DNA from: Rhizobium rhizoryzae | GTDB lineage: Bacteria > Pseudomonadota > Alphaproteobacteria > Rhizobiales > Rhizobiaceae | NCBI RefSeq assembly: GCF_011046895.1 | Contig: NZ_CP049248.1 | Location: forward strand, 62,001 to 126,000 | Direction of reading: 5' to 3' | Length of the DNA: 64,000 nucleotides | Part shown: positions 1-9,469 of the stretch, one piece after another | Numbering within the stretch: the first letter of the stretch is position 1 | Layout: every line of letters begins with the position of its first letter | Made by a program: the position numbers and the translations under genes | The notes under the pieces: model-generated | Database searches by the model: none | What the model was told of the DNA's origin: nothing | Seen by the model: only the letters and a program-made list of their open reading frames with translations

Positions 1-2
1 TT

Positions 3-572
3 TCAAAGCAGCAGGAAAAGAAGATCAAGTTTTTCGCTATTCTGTTCGTTCTGATCCTGGGAAGCGTACTGATTGTCGGGCTTTTTGCTGCAGGTTTCCT
101 CAGCCGATTTGGAGGAAGCCTGTTTGACGAGAACTTCATGGCGCGCGTGCGCATCTACCAGGTCTTCAGTCTGGTCACATGGCGCGATATCTTTTCAGGC
201 ATGGACGCAAATGTTCTATTGGCGCTGGTTCGGGAAAAGCTGGACCTGCCTTTCATCGAAAGTGCGCCCGTCTATATCATTCTGACGCTTGGTCTGCCCG
301 CAGCGCTCGGCTTTACCTATATCATCGTCAAATATTTCAAGGCTCTTTTGACGGAGGTACCGGTTCAGGCAAAGATTGCAGGCCTTACCTATATCATCGT
401 GAACCTGTCCAATAACGGACTGGCGACGAAGACACCGGATATCATCTTTCTGACTGTTCTGGTGGTCGCTTTCCGCCATGCAGGATCATCAATACCTGCA
501 GTGTATGGGGATCGATATTTTCACCAGGTGCTATCGACAATCTCCAATGGGCCGCACCGATTGAGCGTGTGA
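3..572 (+). CDS. VpsF-like polysaccharide biosynthesis membrane protein (C-terminal part, 5' end outside window)
   Basis: The reading frame is open from the first bases, so the gene begins before the window. The 189 visible residues show several hydrophobic segments: one near the start after a Lys-rich turn, others around IILTLGLPAALGF and IIFLTVLVVAF. This matches the end of a multi-spanning inner-membrane protein of the O-antigen polymerase/VpsF type that sits in exopolysaccharide clusters. The assignment rests on the charged loop with GGSLFDENFMARVRIYQ and on the polysaccharide genes downstream, so it is family-level only. The 3' end overlaps the convergent gene at 521 by about 50 bases. 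A plain O-antigen ligase is the main alternative. Confidence 0.6.
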   Translation, partial: SKQQEKKIKFFAILFVLILGSVLIVGLFAAGFLSRFGGSLFDENFMARVRIYQVFSLVTWRDIFSGMDANVLLALVREKLDLPFIESAPVYIILTLGLPAALGFTYIIVKYFKALLTEVPVQAKIAGLTYIIVNLSNNGLATKTPDIIFLTVLVVAFRHAGSSIPAVYGDRYFHQVLSTISNGPHRLSV

Positions 573-1951
573 ATTCCCTTCTTTGGCCAGGCCGCACCCG
601 TTGTGACCGGGAAGACATTTCCGAGAATGACCTCTTCGTCGTTAAGGGAGAGGATCTCGCGCATCCCCAAGCCACCACCATAAACCTCACTGCCATCCTG
701 TACTGGCAGAAAAAGGCGGCCGTTCTCTTCAAGGATGCATCCACCCGGTCGTGCGCCGCGTTTGTCGACCAGGATGGGATTTAGTTTATGCGGCAGCCAT
801 GGCCCCATCAGATCCGGGGCACTGTAGACGACGAGCGTATCTGAGGCGCTGCCTTTGCCGATCTTCTCGGTCGCAAACATGAAGAAGCTGCCATCGCGTT
901 CAATCAAGGTCACATCATTGATGTTGGCCCCCTCGATCAGCACACTCTCCCTGATCCATCGATCCGGAAATTCCTCTGCTCTGTAGAGAACCACTTCCTG
1001 CGCGCCCCCGGACTCCGGGATCATGAAAATGGAATCCTTGTGTCGGAAAACATTCGGATAGGAAAGGTGGTGGGGTTCGCGAAGCACGACACGAGGCTGC
1101 GAGAGCGTTCCATTGTCTTGGAGCTCCGCAACGCTGATAACACCTTTGTCCTCCCGATAGGGAAACTCTTCGACGAAAACATAGAAACGCCCCTTGTGCT
1201 CGAAGGGAAACGGATCTGCGTAAAAGCGTTCACCATCATCCTGTAATTCAATGAAGGGGGTTGGGTCAGGCCTATCCCGCGAAGGCGAAATGCCACTTCC
1301 TTCTGTCAGTCGCCAGGCTGTTCGCCAGTAAAACGGCTTATGGTTCTTTGACAATCGGGCGATTACTTTTCGCAGCACCGCGCAGCCAAAATCATAACCG
1401 TAGTGCAGGAGAAAGAACGAAGGTGTAAGCCTGTTTCTAGAATAGGAGATTTCATGGCCATGGCCTGCTGAAAGGCGTGCAATGGCGCTGAGCAGCAGCG
1501 TTTCTACTGCGGCGTTCAACTCATCTTTTGTATGAGACAGAAAGGCCTGCCGGGTTATCATCGGTTGGGCTTGCGCGATGGCGCGTCCATCAAGGAAGGC
1601 TACGATATTGGCATGTCGTGATCGGGTCTTTGTGCTGGCGAGTGCTGCCAGGAAATCCCTGTGGCCGTTGATCTCGACCGTAAGACGCGGCACCTGCGCA
1701 TTCACAGACCCCTGGGTTAAATCGACGATCAGATCAGCATCGAAATTTGACGATTTTCCTTCCGCCACCGTAGGCTCGGGCAGTCGCAAAAGCTTTCTTT
1801 CGCCCGCAAGAACAAGGCGGGCAAGGATGTTCCTAGAGGGATTGCCGGAACCTTTATGGATACTGACCTTATGACCCAATAATGTCAGACGGTGCTGGAG
1901 ATTGTCTAAACAAACATCCGCCTCACCGGCAATTTTCAACATTATATCCAT
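521..1951 (-). CDS. GINT1 N-terminal-like beta-propeller protein, probable sugar-transfer related
   Basis: This 476-residue protein has an unclear N-terminal part of about 220 residues. It is followed by a region that resembles the N-terminal domain of plant glucosamine inositolphosphorylceramide transferase 1, also seen fused to formyltransferases in bacteria: FYADPFPFEHKGRFYVFVEE, then repeated short strands such as LSYPNVF and MIPESGG. The repeats suggest a five-bladed propeller like GH43-fold proteins. There is no signal peptide. The start ATG has GGGAG just upstream. It is transcribed away from the dehydrogenase gene at 2240 and sits among polysaccharide genes, so a role in processing or transferring a sugar or acyl group on the polymer is inferred. 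The reaction is unknown. Confidence 0.6.
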   Translation of the reverse strand: MDIMLKIAGEADVCLDNLQHRLTLLGHKVSIHKGSGNPSRNILARLVLAGERKLLRLPEPTVAEGKSSNFDADLIVDLTQGSVNAQVPRLTVEINGHRDFLAALASTKTRSRHANIVAFLDGRAIAQAQPMITRQAFLSHTKDELNAAVETLLLSAIARLSAGHGHEISYSRNRLTPSFFLLHYGYDFGCAVLRKVIARLSKNHKPFYWRTAWRLTEGSGISPSRDRPDPTPFIELQDDGERFYADPFPFEHKGRFYVFVEEFPYREDKGVISVAELQDNGTLSQPRVVLREPHHLSYPNVFRHKDSIFMIPESGGAQEVVLYRAEEFPDRWIRESVLIEGANINDVTLIERDGSFFMFATEKIGKGSASDTLVVYSAPDLMGPWLPHKLNPILVDKRGARPGGCILEENGRLFLPVQDGSEVYGGGLGMREILSLNDEEVILGNVFPVTTGAAWPKKGIHTLNRCGPLEIVDSTW

Positions 1952-2239
1952 TCTGCTCCCGCCCCGATGAGCTCAAACTGTAAGCAATTCCCCAATATAT
2001 TATTAACTTTGGATACTTCTGAGTGTCCCTAAGTGCGCCTAGATTAAAATTTTACGTATTTTAGTTTGCGAATATTCATTGCTCCTGCGCCATTTTGCCT
2101 TCCAGAAATTCAGGGAGAGAGTGTGCGTGGAATTCCCCCGGGTTTGAGCAATGATTGCCAGACCATACCGGAAGCAATCCTACGCTGCACTTTACAACAG
2201 AACCTTGCATTCTGTCAGTTTGCGTGGAGTGAGGCAGTG
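1952..2239. other. divergent intergenic region
   Basis: An AT-rich spacer between the propeller gene (minus) and the sugar dehydrogenase (plus). The dehydrogenase frame stays open upstream to about 2066, but those 58 codons do not resemble the family and have no ribosome site, so the stretch is treated as promoter and leader for both directions. No clear operator or hairpin is seen. Confidence 0.5.
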
Positions 2240-3511
2240 ATGAAAGTAGCGATTTTTGGCCTGGGCTACGTCGGGTTTACTGCCATGTGCTGCATCGCGG
2301 CAGACGGACATTCGGTCGTCGGTTTTGATGTCAGTGAAAAAAAGGTTTTGGGAATTCGAGCCGGACATCCTCCGATCATCGAAGCAGGTCTTGAAGAAAT
2401 GCTGCAATCGGGCCTCACCAAGGGCTTGATCTCCGCCCATACGAAGATCGGCAACCGTCTAGCCGATGTCGACCTCGCGATCGTTTGCGTCGGAACGCCA
2501 AGTGCGCCGGATGGCTCCCACAATATGACCTATGTTGCGGAAGTTTCACGCCAGATTGCCTCGGCTGTCAAATCAGCTCGCCGCAGTACGCCTCTGGTTG
2601 TTGCCTATCGTTCGACAATTCGTCCCGGCACTATAGAGGGACTGATCGCGCCGATCTTCCGGGCTGAACTGGGCGCTGATTTCGACGCTTCCGTCGAAAT
2701 TGTCTACCATCCTGAGTTCCTGCGTGAAGGTTCGGCCGTCAAGGATTACTTCGATCCGCCCAAGATTGTGGTGGGGACCGCCGACGGACAGCCCAATGAG
2801 TGCCTCGCTCTTCTCAACCGGAACATCAAGGCACCAACGTTCGTGGTGAACTACGGTGAAGCGGAACTCACCAAATTCGTGGACAATACCTGGCACGCGC
2901 TGAAAGTCGCCTTCGCCAATGAGGTGGGCCGCGTCTGTCTTCAGCTTGGTTTGAGCGCATCGAAGGTCAGTGAGATCTTTCTTTCAGACACCAAGCTGAA
3001 CATTTCGAGCTATTACATGCGCCCCGGCGGTGCCTTTGGCGGCTCCTGTCTGCCCAAGGATGTGCGTGCCTTTCAATATATTGCAGCTGACTGCGGCGCC
3101 CACACGCATGTTGTGGATTCGCTCCTGCGCTCGAACGAGGCACACAAGTATCGGCTTTATCAGTACGCCGCGAATGGCTTGAAGCCAGGGGGCAGAGTGC
3201 TTCTCGTAGGGCTGGCCTTCAAGGCCAATACCGACGACTTGCGTGAGAGCCCGAACATCGATCTGGCGCGCGCTTTCCTGCGCGACGGCTATGACCTGCA
3301 TGTGTTTGATCCCGCAATTGATGCCACCAAGCTGGTCGGTGCCAATCTGGGCTATGCCTATACGCAAATTCCGACCCTCTCAAAGCTTCTTGTCGACAAG
3401 GCAACCGCTGAGACGACCGCCTACGACCGCATCGTCGTAACCAACGCTACGGGCAAGCTGCTCGACCTCGCAGACAAGGCAAACATCGTCGAGATCGCAC
3501 ACCTGCCTTGA
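2240..3511 (+). CDS. UDP-glucose/GDP-mannose 6-dehydrogenase family
   Basis: A 423-residue NAD-dependent nucleotide-sugar 6-dehydrogenase that oxidises a UDP- or GDP-hexose to the uronic acid form for polysaccharide synthesis. The N-terminal Rossmann motif is GLGYVGF. The middle dimerisation part carries GEAELTKFVDNTWHALKVAFANE-type residues, and the catalytic cysteine is in GGSCLPKD at about residue 270. GGSCLPKDVRA is closer to GDP-mannose dehydrogenase (AlgD) than to the usual GGSCFPKDT of UDP-glucose dehydrogenase, so the substrate is left open. The start was set at the ATG directly before KVAIFGLG, which has GGAG about 10 bases upstream. It is followed closely by a glycosyltransferase in the same direction, suggesting one operon up to 6752. 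Confidence 0.88.
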   Translation: MKVAIFGLGYVGFTAMCCIAADGHSVVGFDVSEKKVLGIRAGHPPIIEAGLEEMLQSGLTKGLISAHTKIGNRLADVDLAIVCVGTPSAPDGSHNMTYVAEVSRQIASAVKSARRSTPLVVAYRSTIRPGTIEGLIAPIFRAELGADFDASVEIVYHPEFLREGSAVKDYFDPPKIVVGTADGQPNECLALLNRNIKAPTFVVNYGEAELTKFVDNTWHALKVAFANEVGRVCLQLGLSASKVSEIFLSDTKLNISSYYMRPGGAFGGSCLPKDVRAFQYIAADCGAHTHVVDSLLRSNEAHKYRLYQYAANGLKPGGRVLLVGLAFKANTDDLRESPNIDLARAFLRDGYDLHVFDPAIDATKLVGANLGYAYTQIPTLSKLLVDKATAETTAYDRIVVTNATGKLLDLADKANIVEIAHLP

Positions 3512-3552
3512 GCAGATCAGTCGATGCTGGCGTCCCCCGGAAGGATAAGAAG

Positions 3553-4788
3553 ATGAATGTCAACCAGACATGGAAAACAAGCACTAGCTTCGGGCCTGTT
3601 CTGGCTGGTCGCAAGATCCTGATCGTCGTTGAAAATCTGCCTGTCCCGTTCGATCGGCGGGTCTGGCAGGAAGCGCGCACATTGCAGAAATCAGGCGCGC
3701 AGGTTTCCATCATCTGTCCGATGGGGAAGGGGTATACCGAGCGTTACCAGTTGCTCGAAGGTATTCATATCTATCGCCATCCCATGCCACTCGAGGCAGA
3801 CGGTGCTCTGGGTTATCTCCTGGAGTATTCTGCAGCCCTGTTCTGGGAGACGGTGCTATCGTGGAAGATACTCTTCAAGCACGGCTTCGATACCATCCAG
3901 GGCTGCAATCCGCCGGATCTGATCTTCCTTATCGCATGGCAGTTCAAGCTGTTGGGAAAACGCTATATATTCGATCATCACGATATCAATCCGGAGTTGT
4001 TCGAAGCCAAGTTCGGCAAGCGCGGTCTATTCTGGCGGTTGCTGCGCATGTGCGAATGGCTGACATTCAAGGCGGCGGATGTGGTCATCTCCACCAATGA
4101 AAGCTATCGCAAGATTGCGATCGAGCGGGGCGGCAAGAAGCCGGAAGATGTTTTCGTCGTTCGCAGTGGGCCGGACCTCAACCGAGTTAAGGCGGTCGAG
4201 CCGAACCTCAGCCTCAAGAATGGCCGCGATTATCTTGTTGGCTATCTGGGTGTCATGGGAGACCAGGAAGGGATTGATCTGCTTCTGCAGTCCGTTGCGC
4301 ATCTGGTTCACACCAAGGGACGGCAGGACATTCAGTTCGCATTGGTGGGCGGTGGTCCCGCACTCGATAGCCTGAAATGCATGGCTCATCAGTTGGGCGT
4401 CAGCGACTACGTCACCTTTACCGGCCGCGCACCGGATCAGGTCCTGTTCGAGGTCCTGTCTACATCTGACGTCTGCGTCAATCCGGATCGGGTCAATCCG
4501 ATGAACGACAAGTCGACGATGAACAAGATCCTTGAATATATGGCAATCGGAAAGCCGATCGTACAGTTTGATGTCACGGAAGGCCGTTACAGCGCACAGG
4601 CAGCTTCCTTGTATGCGAAGGCGAATGATCCGATCGATTTTGCCGACAAGATTGAAGAGCTTTTGGCTAATCCCGAAAAGCGCGCCTATATGGGCGGGTT
4701 CGGAAAGCGTCGGGTTGAGACGGAAATGGCCTGGACTTATGAGATTCCTAAACTTCTGAGTGCCTATAAGGCTGCAAAGCGCGCCTAA
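3553..4788 (+). CDS. glycosyltransferase, GT4 family (GT-B fold)
   Basis: A 411-residue cytoplasmic glycosyltransferase. The N-terminal GT-B half has an acceptor-side pattern (VENLPVPFDRRVWQEA, then DTIQGCNPPDL and DHHDINPE). The C-terminal half has the nucleotide-sugar site (YLGVMGDQEGIDLL, LVGGGP, FTGRAP, NDKSTMNKILEYMAIGKPIV), where the E of ILEYMA is the usual GT4 donor-binding glutamate. The ATG at 3553 was chosen because GGAAGGA lies 8 bases before it, leaving a 41-base gap after the dehydrogenase. It probably adds one sugar of the repeat unit. Donor and acceptor are not deducible. Confidence 0.9.
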   Translation: MNVNQTWKTSTSFGPVLAGRKILIVVENLPVPFDRRVWQEARTLQKSGAQVSIICPMGKGYTERYQLLEGIHIYRHPMPLEADGALGYLLEYSAALFWETVLSWKILFKHGFDTIQGCNPPDLIFLIAWQFKLLGKRYIFDHHDINPELFEAKFGKRGLFWRLLRMCEWLTFKAADVVISTNESYRKIAIERGGKKPEDVFVVRSGPDLNRVKAVEPNLSLKNGRDYLVGYLGVMGDQEGIDLLLQSVAHLVHTKGRQDIQFALVGGGPALDSLKCMAHQLGVSDYVTFTGRAPDQVLFEVLSTSDVCVNPDRVNPMNDKSTMNKILEYMAIGKPIVQFDVTEGRYSAQAASLYAKANDPIDFADKIEELLANPEKRAYMGGFGKRRVETEMAWTYEIPKLLSAYKAAKRA

Positions 4789-4811
4789 TCTCATTCACAG
4801 GATCTCAGTTC

Positions 4812-6752
4812 ATGAACTTTGTCTGGCTTGTCAATCGGCTTCGCTCCATGAGCCCGGCCGAGATCGCCTGGCGGGTTCAGGAACAGGCTTTGCGAAAGGC
4901 GGCGAAAGGCCGCCTGGACCGATGGGATCGATATGATCCGACCGGAAGCGAGGCTCCGAGAATGCCGGGCCTTCTGGCCTCTCTTGAGAGTGCCGCACCG
5001 CAACTGCGGCTAGCGGTTCAGCTTGCTGCTGAGCGCATTCTTTCAGGACAGTTCAGCGCGCTTGGCGTGACCTGGCCCGAATTCAATTGGCAAAACGGAT
5101 TTCCCGAGACAATCTGGACCCTTGACCCTGTAACCGGCAAACATTGGCCGGGCGCGGATGCCTTCTCCTTCGATATCGGATATCGCCACGCCAAGGACTA
5201 TGGCGATATCAAATATGCCTGGGAATATCACAGGCTCCAGTTCCTGCAGCCGGTTGCGGCCCATTATGCCTTGAGCAGGAATAAGGATGCGCTGGTCTTT
5301 ATCGAGGCCGCCATCGAAAGTTGGTTTGCGCATAATCCACCCTATCGCGGCATTGGCTGGAATTCCGGGATCGAGCTTGGCTTGCGCGCCATCAGCCTTC
5401 TGTTTGTCAGCAGCTGCTGTGGATCCGACCTGTCGCTCGAAACACGCAAGCGCATCCGGCTTATTCTGGTGTCGCATCTTGCCTGGATGCGGCGTTTCCC
5501 CTCTGGGTATTCCTCCGCCAACAACCATCTCATCGCTGAATGCGCTGGTGAATTTCTCATTGCGCTGTGTATGCCGGAATTGCCGGACGCCTCCGCGGTT
5601 CTGGCCAAATCCGGCCATATTCTGGAGCGGGAAGCGGACAAGCAGATCCTGAGCGATGGTGTGGGGGCCGAACAATCGCCCACCTATGGTGCCTTCACTG
5701 CCGAATTCCTGTTGTTGTGCGCTTGCATGGCGCGCAACGCAGGCCGCCCACTTGCGGCCAGTGTCGATCAGGCCTTGTTGCGATATGCCCGTTTCGTCAG
5801 CTGGGTAACGTTGCGTGATGCGACGACGCCGCAGATCTGCGATGATGATGAGGGGCGTGTCATCACGCTTGCTGAAGCAGAACATTGCTATCCTGCGTCC
5901 GTTTCCGCCGCCATCTGGGGCTATCTCGGCCTCGATGCGGAAGGAGCTGTGCCTGCTCATCCGACATTGAGGGATTCAGTCTTTTCAAGCTGTACGGAAA
6001 CGGCATCAATGCCGCAGGGCGTCCGTGTCTTCGAGGCTGGAGGCTATAGCGTCTTCCGAGGAAAGATCACCAACAAGGATGCACTTGTGGTTTTCGATCA
6101 CGGACCGCTCGGCTATCTTTCCATTGCCGCACACGGCCACGCCGATGCCTTGGCCTGGCTGCTTTACGTGAATGATCGCCCCCTTCTGGTCGATCCCGGT
6201 ACCTATCTCTATCATTCGGGCGGTGTCTGGCGTGACTGGTTCCGTGGCACAGCGGCGCACAATACCTTGCGGCTCGGCGGTCGGGACCAGAGCATTATTT
6301 CAGGTGCATTCAACTGGTCGCACAAGGCCAATGCCCGACTTATAGAACAGGCAGACGGCGAGCATCCCGCCTTCCTGGCCTGTCATGATGGCTACCTGAA
6401 GGAATTCGGTCTCCTGCACGAGCGCAGCATTTGCGTGCTCGGCTCTTCCATTCGTGTGCTGGATCGCCTTGTGGGGGATCGAAAACCGCCCCTCGTCGAG
6501 ATGAGCTATCAGCTGGCACCTGCTGCCATAGCCAGGATCGAAGACAATAGCGTATTCGTTTCACTGGAAGATGAGCCGGTTCTTCGGATTGCCTTTCCTG
6601 ACAATGGCAGGCTTGCAGTCATCGTTGGTGCAGGGCCCGATCAGGGCGGATGGGTCTCCAACAGGTTCGGCACAAAGGAGCCTGCGCCACGCATTGTCTG
6701 GACCACGGACAATTTTCCGGCAGAAGCCGTAACGGAATTCCATATCCCTTGA
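4812..6752 (+). CDS. heparinase II/III family polysaccharide lyase
   Basis: A 646-residue protein with the two-part layout of heparinase II/III-like proteins. The N-terminal alpha/alpha-toroid part (about 1-330) includes NNHLIAECAGEFLIAL. The C-terminal beta-sandwich part (about 400-640) includes AHGHADALAW, LVDPGTYLYHSGG and GTAAHNTLRLGGRDQS, matching the Hepar_II_III domain with its conserved His and Tyr. No signal peptide is visible. The family cleaves uronic-acid-containing polysaccharides by beta-elimination, which fits the upstream uronic-acid-forming dehydrogenase. It starts 23 bases after the GT4 gene, in the same operon. It may trim or release the polymer, or be a structural relative without lyase activity. 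Confidence 0.85.
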   Translation: MNFVWLVNRLRSMSPAEIAWRVQEQALRKAAKGRLDRWDRYDPTGSEAPRMPGLLASLESAAPQLRLAVQLAAERILSGQFSALGVTWPEFNWQNGFPETIWTLDPVTGKHWPGADAFSFDIGYRHAKDYGDIKYAWEYHRLQFLQPVAAHYALSRNKDALVFIEAAIESWFAHNPPYRGIGWNSGIELGLRAISLLFVSSCCGSDLSLETRKRIRLILVSHLAWMRRFPSGYSSANNHLIAECAGEFLIALCMPELPDASAVLAKSGHILEREADKQILSDGVGAEQSPTYGAFTAEFLLLCACMARNAGRPLAASVDQALLRYARFVSWVTLRDATTPQICDDDEGRVITLAEAEHCYPASVSAAIWGYLGLDAEGAVPAHPTLRDSVFSSCTETASMPQGVRVFEAGGYSVFRGKITNKDALVVFDHGPLGYLSIAAHGHADALAWLLYVNDRPLLVDPGTYLYHSGGVWRDWFRGTAAHNTLRLGGRDQSIISGAFNWSHKANARLIEQADGEHPAFLACHDGYLKEFGLLHERSICVLGSSIRVLDRLVGDRKPPLVEMSYQLAPAAIARIEDNSVFVSLEDEPVLRIAFPDNGRLAVIVGAGPDQGGWVSNRFGTKEPAPRIVWTTDNFPAEAVTEFHIP

Positions 6753-6771
6753 TTTCAATCCGAAGATAAGA

Positions 6772-8223
6772 TCAGCTGGTCTCGCCTCGTACTGACAAAC
6801 GAACCCTGATCATTGCCAGTTTTTCCAGCGTAACCTTCGGATGCAAGGCCGCATTCAAGCCGAGGAAAACTAGTCCGCCAGCAAGGCTGGCGAAGCCCAA
6901 ACGAAAGAATACTGGCAGGAATTGAAGCTCCTGCGTTGCAAGGGTTGCAGCACCTGCCGTGCCCAGAGCCACAAGGACAGCATAGGCAATGGCGCGCCAT
7001 GGAACCGAGATGGGCGTCAGGCGATGACTGATGATGATAGAGACGATCATATTGGTTACCGCGCCACCGGCCAGTGCCAGTGCCGCACCGACTTCCGACA
7101 TGCCGGGGATCAGCACGAAGCACAAAGCAATGCCGACCATGGAGCCGATCGTATTGTTGACGATCAAAAGCTGCGGCCGCTTGTGGGCATGCACCATGGC
7201 ATTGAACACGAAGCTGGTCACATTGGCGATGATGACCGTCAGGGTGATGATGGCAAACAGGATGGTGTGGTGTCCGCTGTAATCCGGTGGCAGGATAAGG
7301 GTCACCAGATCGTCGCTCAATGCAATAAGCAGGGCAGCCGCAGGCAGGCTGAGGGAAATGATCAGCGCCATGACCTGTGTGAAGAAGGCGCTAGCCGCTT
7401 CCGGGCCACGCTCATCGAAGCGCCCTACCGCTTCTGGAAAGGAGCCCGTATTGACGGCATTTGCAATGGTGTTGATGGGCTGGCGCGCCAGCGAGAAGAT
7501 TGCGGCAAAGATCGCAACAGAGGCGGCGCCATGAAACTCGTTCAGCACGACACGCTCGACACTATGCAATCCGAAGCTGACAAGAACGGCTGCGATGATC
7601 GGCATCCCCAGCGAAAAGAACTCCCTGCTGGTAAAGCGTGATGGACCAGGGACGATTTTTCGCGCAGCGATGGCGCCTGCAACGAGACCGGCAATCAGGG
7701 TGCCAAGATTGGATGCGATCGACACGGTCAGGAAGGAATTATGGTCCGTGACCATTGTCATGAGCGGAAAGGCCAATTGCAAAAAGGCGCGCAGGAATTC
7801 AAGCAGCATATAGGCCGTATGACGCTGCTGCAGTTGCAGAACGAGCAATGCAAATCGCGATACAGCCCCTGCAATCAGGTAGACGCAGATCGCGATGAAG
7901 AATTCCAGCCAGCGCTCCGGCAGCACAAAGAGCGAGGCGGGGGCTGCCAACAGGAATGCCAGCACCGTTGTTCCAGTTAGAATGCGTCCGGCCTGCAAAA
8001 GGCTGCCGCGGCTGACTTCTCCCTTGCCGCCGAGACGCAAGAGCGCGATGCGCATCCATTCGGTCACAGCCAGATCAATCAGTTCGCCGACCGTAACCAC
8101 CAGCGTCAGAATACCGTATTCATGCTGATCGACGATCCGCGTGGCAACAACCACAAACAGCAACGCGCCCAGGCGCGTGAAGAGTGTGGCTGGAGCGTAA
8201 ATGAGCGTCGAACGCAGAAGCAT
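6772..8223 (-). CDS. polysaccharide flippase, Wzx/MOP superfamily
   Basis: A 483-residue integral membrane protein with about 12-14 hydrophobic segments spread over its full length, as in Wzx/MATE-like lipid-linked oligosaccharide flippases. Typical N-terminal features are the short amphipathic start and LIYAPATLFTRLGALLFVVVATRIVDQHEYG, resembling the family motif before the conserved G-x-Y/F-G. The start ATG has AAGGA 8 bases upstream. The gene converges with the lyase at 6752 and is divergent from the GT4 gene at 8339. Its inferred job is to move the undecaprenyl-linked repeat unit across the inner membrane. Confidence 0.85.
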   Translation of the reverse strand: MLLRSTLIYAPATLFTRLGALLFVVVATRIVDQHEYGILTLVVTVGELIDLAVTEWMRIALLRLGGKGEVSRGSLLQAGRILTGTTVLAFLLAAPASLFVLPERWLEFFIAICVYLIAGAVSRFALLVLQLQQRHTAYMLLEFLRAFLQLAFPLMTMVTDHNSFLTVSIASNLGTLIAGLVAGAIAARKIVPGPSRFTSREFFSLGMPIIAAVLVSFGLHSVERVVLNEFHGAASVAIFAAIFSLARQPINTIANAVNTGSFPEAVGRFDERGPEAASAFFTQVMALIISLSLPAAALLIALSDDLVTLILPPDYSGHHTILFAIITLTVIIANVTSFVFNAMVHAHKRPQLLIVNNTIGSMVGIALCFVLIPGMSEVGAALALAGGAVTNMIVSIIISHRLTPISVPWRAIAYAVLVALGTAGAATLATQELQFLPVFFRLGFASLAGGLVFLGLNAALHPKVTLEKLAMIRVRLSVRGETS

Positions 8224-8338
8224 GCAGGGTTCCTTGCGGGGGATCGGGCGAACATCCCGCTATAATTTACGAAATCCTTAACGTCGAAACCTTAACAATG
8301 GCTCGGTATAATCATTCGAATTAGAATTGAGACACATA

Positions 8339-9460
8339 ATGATCCAACGGCTCGAAGCTGACAGATCGCTGAAGGTCATGATTGCGACTCCGGGTGGCCG
8401 ATTGGGTCAGGGTGGCATCGATCGTATTATGATGTCTCTTCACGATGAGTTAGCACGACAGGCTGCTCACGACGGATTGAAGATCGAAGCTCGTTTCGTT
8501 CAAACCCGAGGCAACGGGCACATCGTTCTCTCGCCCCTTTACCTCATCGGGTTCTGCCTGCGCATGGTGCTGGCACGGCTCTTGGGCCAGTTGGATCTCG
8601 TCCACATCAATCTCGCAAGTGAGGGTAGTACCTATCGCAAGCTGGTTATTGCGGCTTTGGCCCGGCTACTCTCCATCCCTTATGTTCTCCACCTTCATGG
8701 CGCGGAATATATGATCTTCTGGTCCGAGCGCGACAGTTTCATCAATCGCCAGATCAGGACGATGTTCGAAAAGGCCAGCCGGATCATTGTTCTGGGCCGG
8801 CCCTGGCGTGAATTCGTGCGGCGGAAGGTCCCAGAAGCCGCCGATCGCATCGTCATTGTCCCGAATGCAACGAAAGCACCAACCCAGCCCCACATGGGTG
8901 GCGGGGATAAGGTTCACATTCTTTTCCTAGGGCGCATCGGAGAAAGAAAGGGTGTTCCCCAGCTTTGCGATGCGCTGGGCGATATGAAAGACCTCTCCGG
9001 CTGGAAAGCGACGCTGGCAGGCGATGGTGAAAATGAATGGTTGCATCAGCGTCTGAAGCAACTGCAGCTTGAGGATCGCGTAGCCGCTCCCGGATGGCAG
9101 GGTCCTGAAGATGTTGCACGGCTGTTGTCTGAGGCAGACATTCTCGTGCTTCCGTCCTTTGCCGAGAATCTGCCTGTCTCGGTGATTGAGGGAATGGCGG
9201 AAGGCCTTGCCATCGTTGCAACGCCGGTTGGTGCAATCGAGGACATCATCACACATGAGCAGAATGGCTTGCTCGTTCCCCCCGGAGATGTTGTGTCCTT
9301 GCGGACTGCCCTTGAGAGGTTGCTGCGTGATCCTCAATTGCGCCAAGGCTTAGGCGAGGCTGCCCGGGAGACCCACAGGCGGCAGCTTGATTTGCCGCAT
9401 TATGCCCGAAATATTTGTTCTGTCTGGGCAAATGCTGCCTGGCGCAACCAACGGTATTAA
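8339..9460 (+). CDS. glycosyltransferase, GT4 family
   Basis: A 373-residue GT-B glycosyltransferase. The N-terminal half has GGRLGQGGIDRIM, DLVHINLASEGSTYRK and LHLHGAEY. The C-terminal half has FLGRIGERKGVPQL, LAGDGEN, PGWQGPEDV and the donor-site run PSFAENLPVSVIEGMAEGLAIVATPVGAIED, where the E of VIEGMA is the GT4 donor-binding glutamate. Start choice is uncertain. ATG 8339 is taken, but a TTG 12 bases earlier and an internal ATG (KVMIATPGG) with GAAGG before it are possible. It is divergently transcribed from the flippase and followed 9 bases later by the CapK-like gene. Confidence 0.9.
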   Translation: MIQRLEADRSLKVMIATPGGRLGQGGIDRIMMSLHDELARQAAHDGLKIEARFVQTRGNGHIVLSPLYLIGFCLRMVLARLLGQLDLVHINLASEGSTYRKLVIAALARLLSIPYVLHLHGAEYMIFWSERDSFINRQIRTMFEKASRIIVLGRPWREFVRRKVPEAADRIVIVPNATKAPTQPHMGGGDKVHILFLGRIGERKGVPQLCDALGDMKDLSGWKATLAGDGENEWLHQRLKQLQLEDRVAAPGWQGPEDVARLLSEADILVLPSFAENLPVSVIEGMAEGLAIVATPVGAIEDIITHEQNGLLVPPGDVVSLRTALERLLRDPQLRQGLGEAARETHRRQLDLPHYARNICSVWANAAWRNQRY

Positions 9461-9469
9461 GGATTGGCG

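Noticed and set aside
2066..2239. N-terminal extension of 58 residues on the sugar dehydrogenase
   Set aside because: The Rossmann motif normally starts at residue 1-5, and a ribosome site lies before ATG 2240. The extension has no family resemblance.
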